From contig CAJMNV010000004.1 in the NCBI GenBank assembly GCA_905214825.1, positions 1 to 32,966 of the forward strand: a stretch of DNA of 32,966 bases. The letters run 5' to 3'. This document shows, piece by piece, positions 24,575 to 32,180 of the stretch. The DNA comes from an uncultured bacterium (lineage in GTDB: Bacteria; Bacillota; Clostridia; Lachnospirales; Anaerotignaceae). Position numbers and translations under genes: made by a program. The notes beneath the pieces were generated by a model that ran no database searches, had not been told where the DNA came from, and was given only the letters and a program-made list of their open reading frames with translations. The first letter of the stretch is position 1. Every line of letters begins with the position of its first letter.

Positions 24575-26083
24575 GTGAAGGCAGTGAGTGAAACAGCGTA
24601 TGTATTGGAAATGACAGATATTGAAAAACAGTTTCCGGGGGTAAAAGCATTAGACCATGCAATGTTAAAGTTGCGTCCAGGAACTGTACACGCTTTGATG
24701 GGAGAGAATGGGGCTGGTAAGTCTACATTGATGAAATGCCTTTTCGGTATTTATAAACAAGATGGTGGTTCCATTGTCATTGATGGGGCAGAAACTGCTT
24801 TTTCTGGGCCTAAAAATGCATTGGACAATGGTGTAGCAATGGTACACCAAGAATTAAATCAAGTATTGAAACGTAGTGTTATGGAAAATATCTGGCTGGG
24901 TAGATTTCCCAAAACAGCAGGGATTATCAGCCATAAAACAATGTATCAAAAAACACAGGAAGTTTTTGAAGAGTTAGAAATACCTGTTAATCCAAAGACT
25001 ATAATCGGTAAATTGAGCGTTTCTCAAAGACAAATGGTAGAAATTGCAAAAGCCGTATCATATAATGCAAAAATTTTGGTTTTGGATGAACCAACTTCTT
25101 CTTTGACACATGAAGAAGTAGAGCATTTGTTCCGTATTATCAACAAATTGCGTGACAAAGGTGTAGCGATGGTGTATATCAGTCACAAAATGGAAGAAAT
25201 TTTGGCAATTTCTGATGAAGTAACCATCATGCGTGATGGAAAGTGGATTGCAACAGAAGATGCCAAAAATTTGACAACAGATAAAATCATTCAACTGATG
25301 GTGGGCCGTGATTTGACAGAACGTTTCCCACCCAAAATCAATCAGCCGGGTGAAGTGCTTTTAGATGTACAAAATCTGACAGGAAAATATATGCCGACCT
25401 GTATAGATGTAAATTTCCAATTAAGAAAAGGGGAAATATTGGGTGTTGCCGGTTTGGTGGGTAGTAGAAGAACTGAACTTTTGGAAACAATATTTGGGAT
25501 TGCACATAAAGAAAATGGTACATTGCTGATGCATGGTAAAGAAATTCAAAATAAAAATGCAAAAGAAGCAATCAAAAATGGTTTTGCGTTGTTGACGGAA
25601 GAACGTCGTGCAACAGGGATATTTGGCGGTATGAGTATAAGATTTAACTCTGTTATTGCAAATATCAAAAATTATCACAAAGGTCCTTTGCTTTCCGATG
25701 CCAAAATGAAACAGGATACAGATTGGGTTATCAAAAGTATGCGTGTAAAAACACCCAGTCAAAAAACACATATTCGCACACTTTCTGGTGGTAATCAACA
25801 AAAAGTAATATTGGGTAGATGGCTTTTGACAAAGCCAGAAGTATTGCTTTTGGATGAACCAACCAGAGGGATTGACGTTGGTGCAAAATATGAAATTTAC
25901 CAACTGATTATTGACCTAGCAAAAGAGGACAAAGGTGTGATTGTGGTATCTTCTGAAATGCCTGAGTTATTGGGGATTTGTGACCGTATTATGGTTATGA
26001 GTAATGGACATTTGGCAGGCATTTTAGATGTCAAAGACGCAACACAAGAAGAAATCATGCGTCTTGCTGCGAAGTACGTATAA
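24575..26083 (+). CDS. mglA: Galactose/methyl-galactoside ABC transporter ATP-binding protein MglA
   Basis: Double ATPase of the sugar importer; 502 residues, the normal size. First half: Walker A GENGAGKST, signature in degenerate form KLSVSQRQMVEIAKA, Walker B ILVLDEPTSSL. Second half: degenerate Walker A GLVGSRRTELL, signature LSGGNQQKVILGRWL, Walker B VLLLDEPTRGIDVGAKYEIY. The asymmetry is normal for the MglA/RbsA family. The start is uncertain: no ATG is suitable, and GTG 24575 is preferred because AGGG (24564-24567) is 7 bases away; GTG 24572 and 24584 are alternatives. An in-frame ATG at 24515 lies inside the stem-loop region and was rejected. Confidence 0.92.
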   Translation: MKAVSETAYVLEMTDIEKQFPGVKALDHAMLKLRPGTVHALMGENGAGKSTLMKCLFGIYKQDGGSIVIDGAETAFSGPKNALDNGVAMVHQELNQVLKRSVMENIWLGRFPKTAGIISHKTMYQKTQEVFEELEIPVNPKTIIGKLSVSQRQMVEIAKAVSYNAKILVLDEPTSSLTHEEVEHLFRIINKLRDKGVAMVYISHKMEEILAISDEVTIMRDGKWIATEDAKNLTTDKIIQLMVGRDLTERFPPKINQPGEVLLDVQNLTGKYMPTCIDVNFQLRKGEILGVAGLVGSRRTELLETIFGIAHKENGTLLMHGKEIQNKNAKEAIKNGFALLTEERRATGIFGGMSIRFNSVIANIKNYHKGPLLSDAKMKQDTDWVIKSMRVKTPSQKTHIRTLSGGNQQKVILGRWLLTKPEVLLLDEPTRGIDVGAKYEIYQLIIDLAKEDKGVIVVSSEMPELLGICDRIMVMSNGHLAGILDVKDATQEEIMRLAAKYV

Positions 26084-26099
26084 TAGGGAGGTATAAAAA

Positions 26100-27119
26100 A
26101 TGGAAAATACAAAAGGAATGATTGCCGGCAAAACTTGGCAAGAGTTTTTGTTGGATTATGCATTATACATTATATTGGGGATTATGATTATCGGCGTTGT
26201 ATTTGCTGACCCTTCTTTTTTGAGTGTGAATAATATTTTGAAAATATTGGCACAAGCCTCCACAAGGGGTATTTTGGCACTTGGTGTTGCAGGTATGATT
26301 GTGTTGGCAGGTACTGACTTGTCTGCGGGTCGTATATTGGGTTGTGGTGCTGCGGTTTCTGCATCTTTGCTGCAAAGTGTGACTTATGCATCTCGTATGT
26401 ATCCAGGTATTACAGAACCTTTGCCTTTGATTGTGCCTTTGCTGCTTTCTATCATCGTTTGTGTGGCATTTTGTTTGTTAAACGGTTTTGGTGTGGCAAA
26501 ATTACATATGCACGCTTTCATTATTTCATTGGGTACACAGTTGATTGCTTATGGTGTGTTGTGTTTGTATATTGATAGCCAAAAAGGCGGTGCACAACCT
26601 ATCGCAAGTTTAGACCCTAGATATATCGAATTGGTAAATGGTTATTGGTTTGGTATTCCACACTTGGTATATTTCTTAATTGTTTGTGCAGCAATTATGT
26701 GGGTGATTTGGAATAAAACAACATTGGGTAAAAATATGTTTGCCATTGGTGGGAACCCAGAAGCGGCAGCAGTATCTGGTGTAAACGTTGCAAAAAATAT
26801 TATGCTGATTTATTTGGTTGCTGGTGTGTTGTATGGTATTGCAGCATTCTTGGAAGCAGGACGTATTCAGAGTGTTACCACAGCAACCGGTACCAACTAT
26901 GACTTGGACGCAATTTCTGGTTGTGTAATTGGTGGTGTTTCTTTCTCTGGTGGTGTTGGTACAATACCAGGTATATTGATTGGTGTTATCATATTGCAGG
27001 TAATCAATTACAGCTTGTACTATTTGGGTGTAAATGCATATTTACAGTATGTGATCAAAGGTTTGATTATCATTCTTGCCGTTGCGATTGACGTACGAAA
27101 ATATATTGCGAAAAAATAA
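26100..27119 (+). CDS. mglC: Galactose/methyl-galactoside ABC transporter permease MglC
   Basis: Membrane subunit of the sugar importer (BPD_transp_2/RbsC type); 339 residues with eight to ten hydrophobic helices. Family blocks: LGVAGMIVLAGTDLSAGRILG, FAIGGNPEAAAVSGVNV (the cytoplasmic coupling region), and the late ISGCVIGGVSFSGGVGTIPG with GVNAYLQYVIKGLIIILAV. Good site GGGAGG before ATG 26100, 16 bases after mglA. Codon use resembles mglB. The message continues past a hairpin without T-tail to the gal genes. Confidence 0.93.
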   Translation: MENTKGMIAGKTWQEFLLDYALYIILGIMIIGVVFADPSFLSVNNILKILAQASTRGILALGVAGMIVLAGTDLSAGRILGCGAAVSASLLQSVTYASRMYPGITEPLPLIVPLLLSIIVCVAFCLLNGFGVAKLHMHAFIISLGTQLIAYGVLCLYIDSQKGGAQPIASLDPRYIELVNGYWFGIPHLVYFLIVCAAIMWVIWNKTTLGKNMFAIGGNPEAAAVSGVNVAKNIMLIYLVAGVLYGIAAFLEAGRIQSVTTATGTNYDLDAISGCVIGGVSFSGGVGTIPGILIGVIILQVINYSLYYLGVNAYLQYVIKGLIIILAVAIDVRKYIAKK

Positions 27120-27136
27120 TATTTTGATGTTTGAAA

Positions 27137-27169
27137 AATTCCCCCGTTTTTTTTTGCAACGGGGGAATT
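27137..27169 (+). other. Stem-loop without T-tail between mglC and the small protein gene
   Basis: A 12-bp perfect stem (27137-27148 with 27158-27169) with CCCCC/GGGGG core and a T-rich 9-base loop. The T-run is in the loop, not after the stem, so it is a poor terminator. It may act as an RNA processing or stability boundary between the transport and enzyme parts of the operon. Shares the AATTCCCC/GGGGAATT core with the stem-loop at 24487-24514. Confidence 0.6.
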
Positions 27170-27195
27170 CTTGCAAGCGACAAAGGAGGACAACT

Positions 27196-27432
27196 GTGTC
27201 GGAAGAAAAAGAATTTCTGGAATTAGAACAACGGCAAAAAGAACTGGACGAACGTGAAAAGCAATTAGAAGAAAAAGAAAATCAACTCAAACAAAAAGAA
27301 AATAAATTGACAATGGTAAAATACAATTTGTATGAAAAAATCAATGTATCATTGCATACGATGAATATTGTTGTGGCTGTGATTGCGATTGCATTGATGG
27401 TTGCCATTGTTGTGGGTGTTGTGCAACGCTAA
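27196..27432 (+). CDS. Small coiled-coil membrane protein of unknown function
   Basis: Not recognised as a known family. A 78-residue protein: residues about 3-40 are almost only Glu, Gln, Lys and Leu in heptad-like order (FLELEQRQKELDEREKQLEE), forming a coiled coil; a short polar link follows; residues about 56-76 are one hydrophobic helix (MNIVVAVIAIALMVAIVVGVV), ending in QR. So it is likely tail-anchored with the coiled coil in the cytoplasm. Start GTG 27196 is set by a perfect AAAGGAGG (27182-27189). The frame extends upstream to 27076, overlapping mglC and the hairpin, which was rejected. It sits inside the mgl-gal operon, 19 bases before galK, so it is co-expressed with galactose uptake and use. 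Confidence 0.75.
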   Translation: MSEEKEFLELEQRQKELDEREKQLEEKENQLKQKENKLTMVKYNLYEKINVSLHTMNIVVAVIAIALMVAIVVGVVQR

Positions 27433-27451
27433 TATGGGGAGGAAACAAACA

Positions 27452-28708
27452 ATGACAACATGGAAAAGAGAAAGTATGTTACAAGCATATCCTCGTTTTT
27501 TGCAAAACGAGACATTTTATACACAAAGACTGGAAAAAACAGTGCAAGGTTTTGAAAAAACATTTGGTAAAACACCAACCAGATTTTTTTCTGCACCAGG
27601 AAGAACAGAAATTGGCGGCAACCATACAGACCATCAACATGGTTGTGTGCTGGCAGCGGCTGTAGATATGGACATCATTGGGGCAATATTGCCAAATGAT
27701 GAAAATGTCATTCGTATTTATTCCGAAGGATATGGTATGGAAGAAATTCATTTGCATGATTTGGAAGTGAAAGAACAAGAAAAAAATACAACGGCATCTT
27801 TAATCCGTGGTGTGGCAGCAAGAATTTGTCAGATGGGCTACAAAATTGGCGGATTTGATATGTATAGCGTTTCCAATGTACTGAAAGGCTCTGGGATTTC
27901 ATCATCAGCGGCGTATGAAGTGCTTGTGGGAACAACCATCAATCATTTGTACTGCGAAAGCAAATTGACACCTGTGGAAGTGGCACAAATTGGACAGTAT
28001 GCGGAAAATGTATATTTTGGTAAAATGAGTGGTTTGATGGATCAAACAGCGTCTTCTGTGGGTGGTGTGGTTGCCATTGATTTCAATGACAACCAAAATC
28101 CTGTTGTCAGAAAATTGTTGTTTGATTTGGAAGGATTGGGATACCATCTTTGTATTGTGGACAGCGGGGCAGACCATGCCGATTTGTCTGACGAATATTC
28201 CGCAATCCCTATGGAAATGAAAGAAGTGGCAGCACATTTTGGGAAAACTTGTTTGCGAGAAGTGACATTGGAACAGTTTTTGGGGGATATGAAAGCAGTG
28301 AGAGAAAAAGCAGGCGATAGAGCAACACTGCGTGCATATCATTTTCTGATGGACAATCAAAGAGCCATTGATGAAGCGATATATTTGCAAAATGGCGATT
28401 TTGATAAATTTTTTGAAACAGTGACAGCGTCTGGTTATTCTTCTTTTATGTATTTGCAAAATGTATATGTAAGTGGCAGCGTCAAACACCAAGAAGTTGC
28501 ATATACATTGATGGCAGCACAAGCAGCATTACAGGGTAAAGGTGCATTCCGTGTACATGGTGGTGGTTTTGCAGGCACGATACAGGCGTTTGTACCAAGT
28601 GATATTTTAGATGGTTTTGTAGCACAAATGGAACATGCGGTTGGCAAAGGTTGTTGTCATGTGTTGTCTATTAGACAAGCAGGTGGCATCGAATTAGAGA
28701 AGGAGTGA
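27452..28708 (+). CDS. galK: Galactokinase
   Basis: Phosphorylates alpha-D-galactose to galactose-1-phosphate with ATP, the entry step of the Leloir pathway; 418 residues. A GHMP-kinase fold with three blocks: the galactokinase signature in divergent form SAPGRTEIGGNHTDHQHG, the ATP loop KGSGISSSAAYEV, and the C-terminal FRVHGGGFAGTIQAF. The catalytic-aspartate region GLMDQTASSVGG is intact. The usual signature is GRxNLIGEHxDY; the altered version seems typical of a clostridial branch. The 418-residue length is a little above the E. coli enzyme. Start ATG 27452 follows GGGGAGG; the 27401 in-frame start was rejected. Confidence 0.9.
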   Translation: MTTWKRESMLQAYPRFLQNETFYTQRLEKTVQGFEKTFGKTPTRFFSAPGRTEIGGNHTDHQHGCVLAAAVDMDIIGAILPNDENVIRIYSEGYGMEEIHLHDLEVKEQEKNTTASLIRGVAARICQMGYKIGGFDMYSVSNVLKGSGISSSAAYEVLVGTTINHLYCESKLTPVEVAQIGQYAENVYFGKMSGLMDQTASSVGGVVAIDFNDNQNPVVRKLLFDLEGLGYHLCIVDSGADHADLSDEYSAIPMEMKEVAAHFGKTCLREVTLEQFLGDMKAVREKAGDRATLRAYHFLMDNQRAIDEAIYLQNGDFDKFFETVTASGYSSFMYLQNVYVSGSVKHQEVAYTLMAAQAALQGKGAFRVHGGGFAGTIQAFVPSDILDGFVAQMEHAVGKGCCHVLSIRQAGGIELEKE

Positions 28709-28714
28709 AAAAAT

Positions 28715-29698
28715 ATGGCAATATTGGTATTGGGTGGTGCAGGTTATATTGGTTCTCATACAGTGTATGCATTGTGTGAAGCAGGCAGAAAAGTTGTGGT
28801 TGTAGATAATTTGGAAACAGGTCATGCAGAGGCAGTACACCCTGATGCAACATTTTATAAAGGGGACATCAGCGACAAATCTTTTTTGACAAATGTGTTC
28901 CAAAAGGAAGATATTGAAGCAGTTATTCATTTTGCGGCATATTCTTTGGTTGGAGAAAGTGTGGAGCAACCTTTGAAATATTATGAAAACAACCTTTGCA
29001 AAACAAGAGATATGTTGGAAGTGATGGTTGCAAATGGTGTGGACAAAATTGTATTTTCTTCCACGGCGGCAACATATGGTGAACCAGAACAAGTACCCAT
29101 ATTGGAAACAGATCGCACAGAACCCACAAATCCTTATGGTGAAACAAAATTGGCAATGGAAAAGATGTTCAAATGGACAGGTAATGCAACAGGTTTGCGT
29201 TATGTGTCATTACGTTATTTCAATGCTTGCGGTGCACATGTTAGCGGTGATATTGGGGAAGCACATGACCCAGAAAGTCACTTGATTCCTCTGATATTGC
29301 AAGTACCAAACGGTAAAAGAGAATTTATCAGCATATTTGGCAATGATTATGCAACGCCTGATGGTACTTGTATCCGTGATTATATCCATGTGACAGATTT
29401 GGCAGATGCCCATATTTTGGCAGTGGATTATTTGCTCAAAGGTGGTGAAAGCAATATCTTTAACTTGGGTAATGGTGTTGGTTTTTCTGTAAAAGAAGTG
29501 ATTGAAACAGCAAGAAAAGTGACAGGGCATCCCATTCCTGCAAAAGAAGTGGCACGTCGTGCGGGCGACCCTGCACAACTGATTGCATCCAGCGATAAAG
29601 CAAAATCTGTACTGGGTTGGAACCCACAACATGACAGCTTGGAAGAAATCATTTCTTCTGCTTGGAATTGGCATAAAAATCACCCAAATGGTTTTTGA
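28715..29698 (+). CDS. galE: UDP-glucose 4-epimerase
   Basis: Interconverts UDP-galactose and UDP-glucose using bound NAD; 327 residues. The Rossmann loop GGAGYIGSH opens the protein, the serine/threonine-tyrosine-lysine catalytic set is FSSTAATYGEP, then Tyr141 and Lys145 in NPYGETK. The later blocks LRYFNACGAH, CIRDYIHVTDLADAHI and FNLGNGVGFSVKEVI are family-typical. It starts 6 bases after galK with GAAGGAG in front. Its position between galK and galT fits the Leloir pathway, though GalE also serves cell-surface sugar synthesis. Confidence 0.95.
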   Translation: MAILVLGGAGYIGSHTVYALCEAGRKVVVVDNLETGHAEAVHPDATFYKGDISDKSFLTNVFQKEDIEAVIHFAAYSLVGESVEQPLKYYENNLCKTRDMLEVMVANGVDKIVFSSTAATYGEPEQVPILETDRTEPTNPYGETKLAMEKMFKWTGNATGLRYVSLRYFNACGAHVSGDIGEAHDPESHLIPLILQVPNGKREFISIFGNDYATPDGTCIRDYIHVTDLADAHILAVDYLLKGGESNIFNLGNGVGFSVKEVIETARKVTGHPIPAKEVARRAGDPAQLIASSDKAKSVLGWNPQHDSLEEIISSAWNWHKNHPNGF

Positions 29699-29713
29699 GA
29701 AAGAGGTATCAGC

Positions 29714-31219
29714 ATGGTAAATAAAGCGATTCGAGATTTGGCAGTGTATGGTGTAGAAAAAAATTTGATTACAAAAGCAGATGTACCTTTTGTCATAAAC
29801 CGTTTGTTGGAAGTCATGGCATTGGATAGCTACCAAATACCAGAAACAGAAGAAATCGAAACAGATTTGGAAAAAATATTAAATGTACTTTTAGATGATG
29901 CATGTAAAAGAGAAGTTATTGTAGACAGCATTGTGTATCGAGATTTGTTTGATACAAAATTGATGGGGGTATTGACGCCATTTCCCAGAGAAGTGATTGC
30001 ATTATTCCGGCAAATGCATGCAAAAGACCCAGAAAAAGCAACCGATTGGTATTATGATTTTAGTTGTAATACAGATTATATCCGTAAATACCGTATCAAA
30101 AAAGATATGCGTTGGAAAACAAATACCATATATGGGGATTTGGATATTACCATCAATTTGTCCAAACCAGAAAAAGACCCCAAAGCGATTGCAGCAGCAA
30201 AAAATGCCCCACAAAGCAGTTATCCAAAATGTATGCTTTGTAGAGAAAACGAAGGGTATGCAGGACGTGTGAACCACCCTGCAAGACAAAATCATAGGGT
30301 GATACCGTTAAAAATTGCAGGAAATGATTGGTTTTTCCAATATTCTCCATATGTGTATTATAACGAGCATTGTATTGTGTTCAATGGGCAACACCAACCC
30401 ATGAAAATTGACCGCAATGCATTTGAAAAGATGTTTGATTTTATTGATTATTTGCCACATTATTTTGTGGGTTCTAATGCGGATTTGCCGATTGTGGGTG
30501 GTTCGATACTCTCTCATGACCATTTTCAAGGGGGGAGATATACATTTGCAATGGAAAAGGCAAATATTGAACAAAAATATCATTGGGAAGCATTTGCAGA
30601 TGTCAATATGGGCATTGTGAAATGGCCATTGTCTGTCATTCGTATGACACACAAAGACAAAAACAGATTGATTGAGGCAGCAGACACCATATTGCAACAT
30701 TGGAGAAACTACACAGACAAAGAGGCTTTTATATTTGCAGAAACTGACGGCGAACCGCATAATACCATCACACCGATTGCGAGAAAACACGATGGATTGT
30801 ATGAATTGGATTTGGTTTTGCGGAATAATATAACAACAGAGCAACACCCTCTGGGCGTGTACCACCCACATAGCCATTTGCATCATATCAAAAAAGAAAA
30901 TATCGGTTTGATTGAAGTGATGGGACTTGCAGTGTTGCCAGCAAGATTGAAAGAAGAAATGGAATTGCTGAAAAAAGCCATATTGTCTGGTGCAGATTTG
31001 GAAAAAAATGAAAAAATTGCAAGTCATGCACAATGGGCAAAGACATTCTTGCAAAAGTATGATACAATAACAGAAGAGAATTTGGATGGTATCATACAAC
31101 AAGAAATCGGTATTACATTTGCAGAAGTTTTGGAGTGTGCAGGTGTATATAAACAAAATGATGAAGGTAGACAGGCGTTTGACCGTTTTCTGCATTGTTG
31201 TGGTGCCGTAAAAGCATAA
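29714..31219 (+). CDS. galT: Galactose-1-phosphate uridylyltransferase, type 2
   Basis: Transfers UMP between UDP-glucose and galactose-1-phosphate, giving UDP-galactose and glucose-1-phosphate; 501 residues. Length and sequence put it in the Firmicutes type 2 GalT family, unrelated in length to the 350-residue E. coli enzyme. The catalytic H-x-H-x-Q is HDHFQ (268-272) within GGSILSHDHFQGG. Other family blocks: YPKCMLCRENEGYAGRVNHPARQNHRVIP and HPHSHLHHIKKENIGLIEVMGLAVLP. It lies 15 bases after galE with an AGAGGT site. Confidence 0.94.
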   Translation: MVNKAIRDLAVYGVEKNLITKADVPFVINRLLEVMALDSYQIPETEEIETDLEKILNVLLDDACKREVIVDSIVYRDLFDTKLMGVLTPFPREVIALFRQMHAKDPEKATDWYYDFSCNTDYIRKYRIKKDMRWKTNTIYGDLDITINLSKPEKDPKAIAAAKNAPQSSYPKCMLCRENEGYAGRVNHPARQNHRVIPLKIAGNDWFFQYSPYVYYNEHCIVFNGQHQPMKIDRNAFEKMFDFIDYLPHYFVGSNADLPIVGGSILSHDHFQGGRYTFAMEKANIEQKYHWEAFADVNMGIVKWPLSVIRMTHKDKNRLIEAADTILQHWRNYTDKEAFIFAETDGEPHNTITPIARKHDGLYELDLVLRNNITTEQHPLGVYHPHSHLHHIKKENIGLIEVMGLAVLPARLKEEMELLKKAILSGADLEKNEKIASHAQWAKTFLQKYDTITEENLDGIIQQEIGITFAEVLECAGVYKQNDEGRQAFDRFLHCCGAVKA

Positions 31220-31232
31220 TAGAGGTGTAAAG

Positions 31233-32165
31233 ATGAGGTATGTTTTTGGTATTGATGTCGGTGGTACGACTGTGAAAATGGGGTTATTTGAAACAACAGG
31301 CAATTTGGTCGACAAATGGGAAATTCTAACACGCACAGAACAAAACGGAATATACATATTATCAGATATTGCGAAATCGTTGGAACAAAAAATGCAACAA
31401 CATCATATTATCAAAAGTGATGTGCTGGGGGCTGGTATTGGTGTACCTGGTCCTGTAACAGCAGATGGTATGGTAAATCATTGTGTGAATTTAGGTTGGG
31501 GCAAAAAGTATGTCACAAAAGAATTGGCAGAATTGACAGGATTTGTTGTGAAAGCGGGCAATGATGCAACGCTTGCGGCGTTGGGGGAAGTTTGGAAAGG
31601 CGGCGGTGTAGGGTATCAAGATGTTTTGCTTGTCACGATTGGTACAGGTATTGGTGGCGGTTTGGTATTGCAAGGTGATATTGTCACTGGTGCAACAGGC
31701 AGTGGGGCTGAAATCGGTCACATCTGTGTCAATCCAAACGAGACAGAAATTTGCAGTTGTGGGAAAACAGGTTGTTTGGAACAATATACTTCTGCAACGG
31801 GAATTGTGCGTATGGCAAAAAAATATTTGGCAGAACAAGATACAAATTCTGTTTTAAGACAACAAACCGATTGCACAGCAAAAGATGTCATAGATGCGGC
31901 AAAAGCAGGCGATGTATTGGCAATGCATGTGATAGATAATATGGCAAAAACAATGGGTTTTGCATTGGCAAGTTGTTGTGCTGTGGCTGATGTGGCTTTG
32001 TTCCTCATTGGTGGTGGTGTTTCAAAAGCAGGTGATTTTCTGTTAGAACCCATACAAAAGTATTATCGTATATTTGCATTCCATACACAAAAAGATGCTG
32101 TGTTTAAATTGGCAAAATTGGGGAATGATGCGGGTATATATGGGGCAGCATGTTTAATCATATAA
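31233..32165 (+). CDS. glcK: ROK-family sugar kinase, probable glucokinase
   Basis: Phosphorylates a hexose, most likely glucose, with ATP; 310 residues. N-terminal ATP loop FGIDVGGTTVKMGLF, GIGVPGPV block, catalytic Asp111 in GNDATLAALGE, a second phosphate loop VTIGTGIGGGLV, and the ROK zinc site with CSCGKTGCLEQYTS following GAEIGHICVN. No DNA-binding domain, so it is a kinase, not a ROK repressor. In this operon it would capture glucose formed or imported along with galactose, for example after lactose splitting. Specificity is inferred; N-acyl sugars are a possibility in this family. Start ATG 31233 has AGAGGTG in front. Confidence 0.85.
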   Translation: MRYVFGIDVGGTTVKMGLFETTGNLVDKWEILTRTEQNGIYILSDIAKSLEQKMQQHHIIKSDVLGAGIGVPGPVTADGMVNHCVNLGWGKKYVTKELAELTGFVVKAGNDATLAALGEVWKGGGVGYQDVLLVTIGTGIGGGLVLQGDIVTGATGSGAEIGHICVNPNETEICSCGKTGCLEQYTSATGIVRMAKKYLAEQDTNSVLRQQTDCTAKDVIDAAKAGDVLAMHVIDNMAKTMGFALASCCAVADVALFLIGGGVSKAGDFLLEPIQKYYRIFAFHTQKDAVFKLAKLGNDAGIYGAACLII

Positions 32166-32180
32166 GGAAAGGACAAAACC

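Noticed and set aside
30308..31357. Open frame of 349 codons on the minus strand opposite galT and the ROK gene
   Set aside because: Antisense to strongly conserved genes, Cys/Phe-rich, with no plausible ribosome site or domain.
31233..32165. ROK-family transcription repressor (NagC/XylR type)
   Set aside because: No N-terminal helix-turn-helix; the protein starts directly with the kinase ATP loop.
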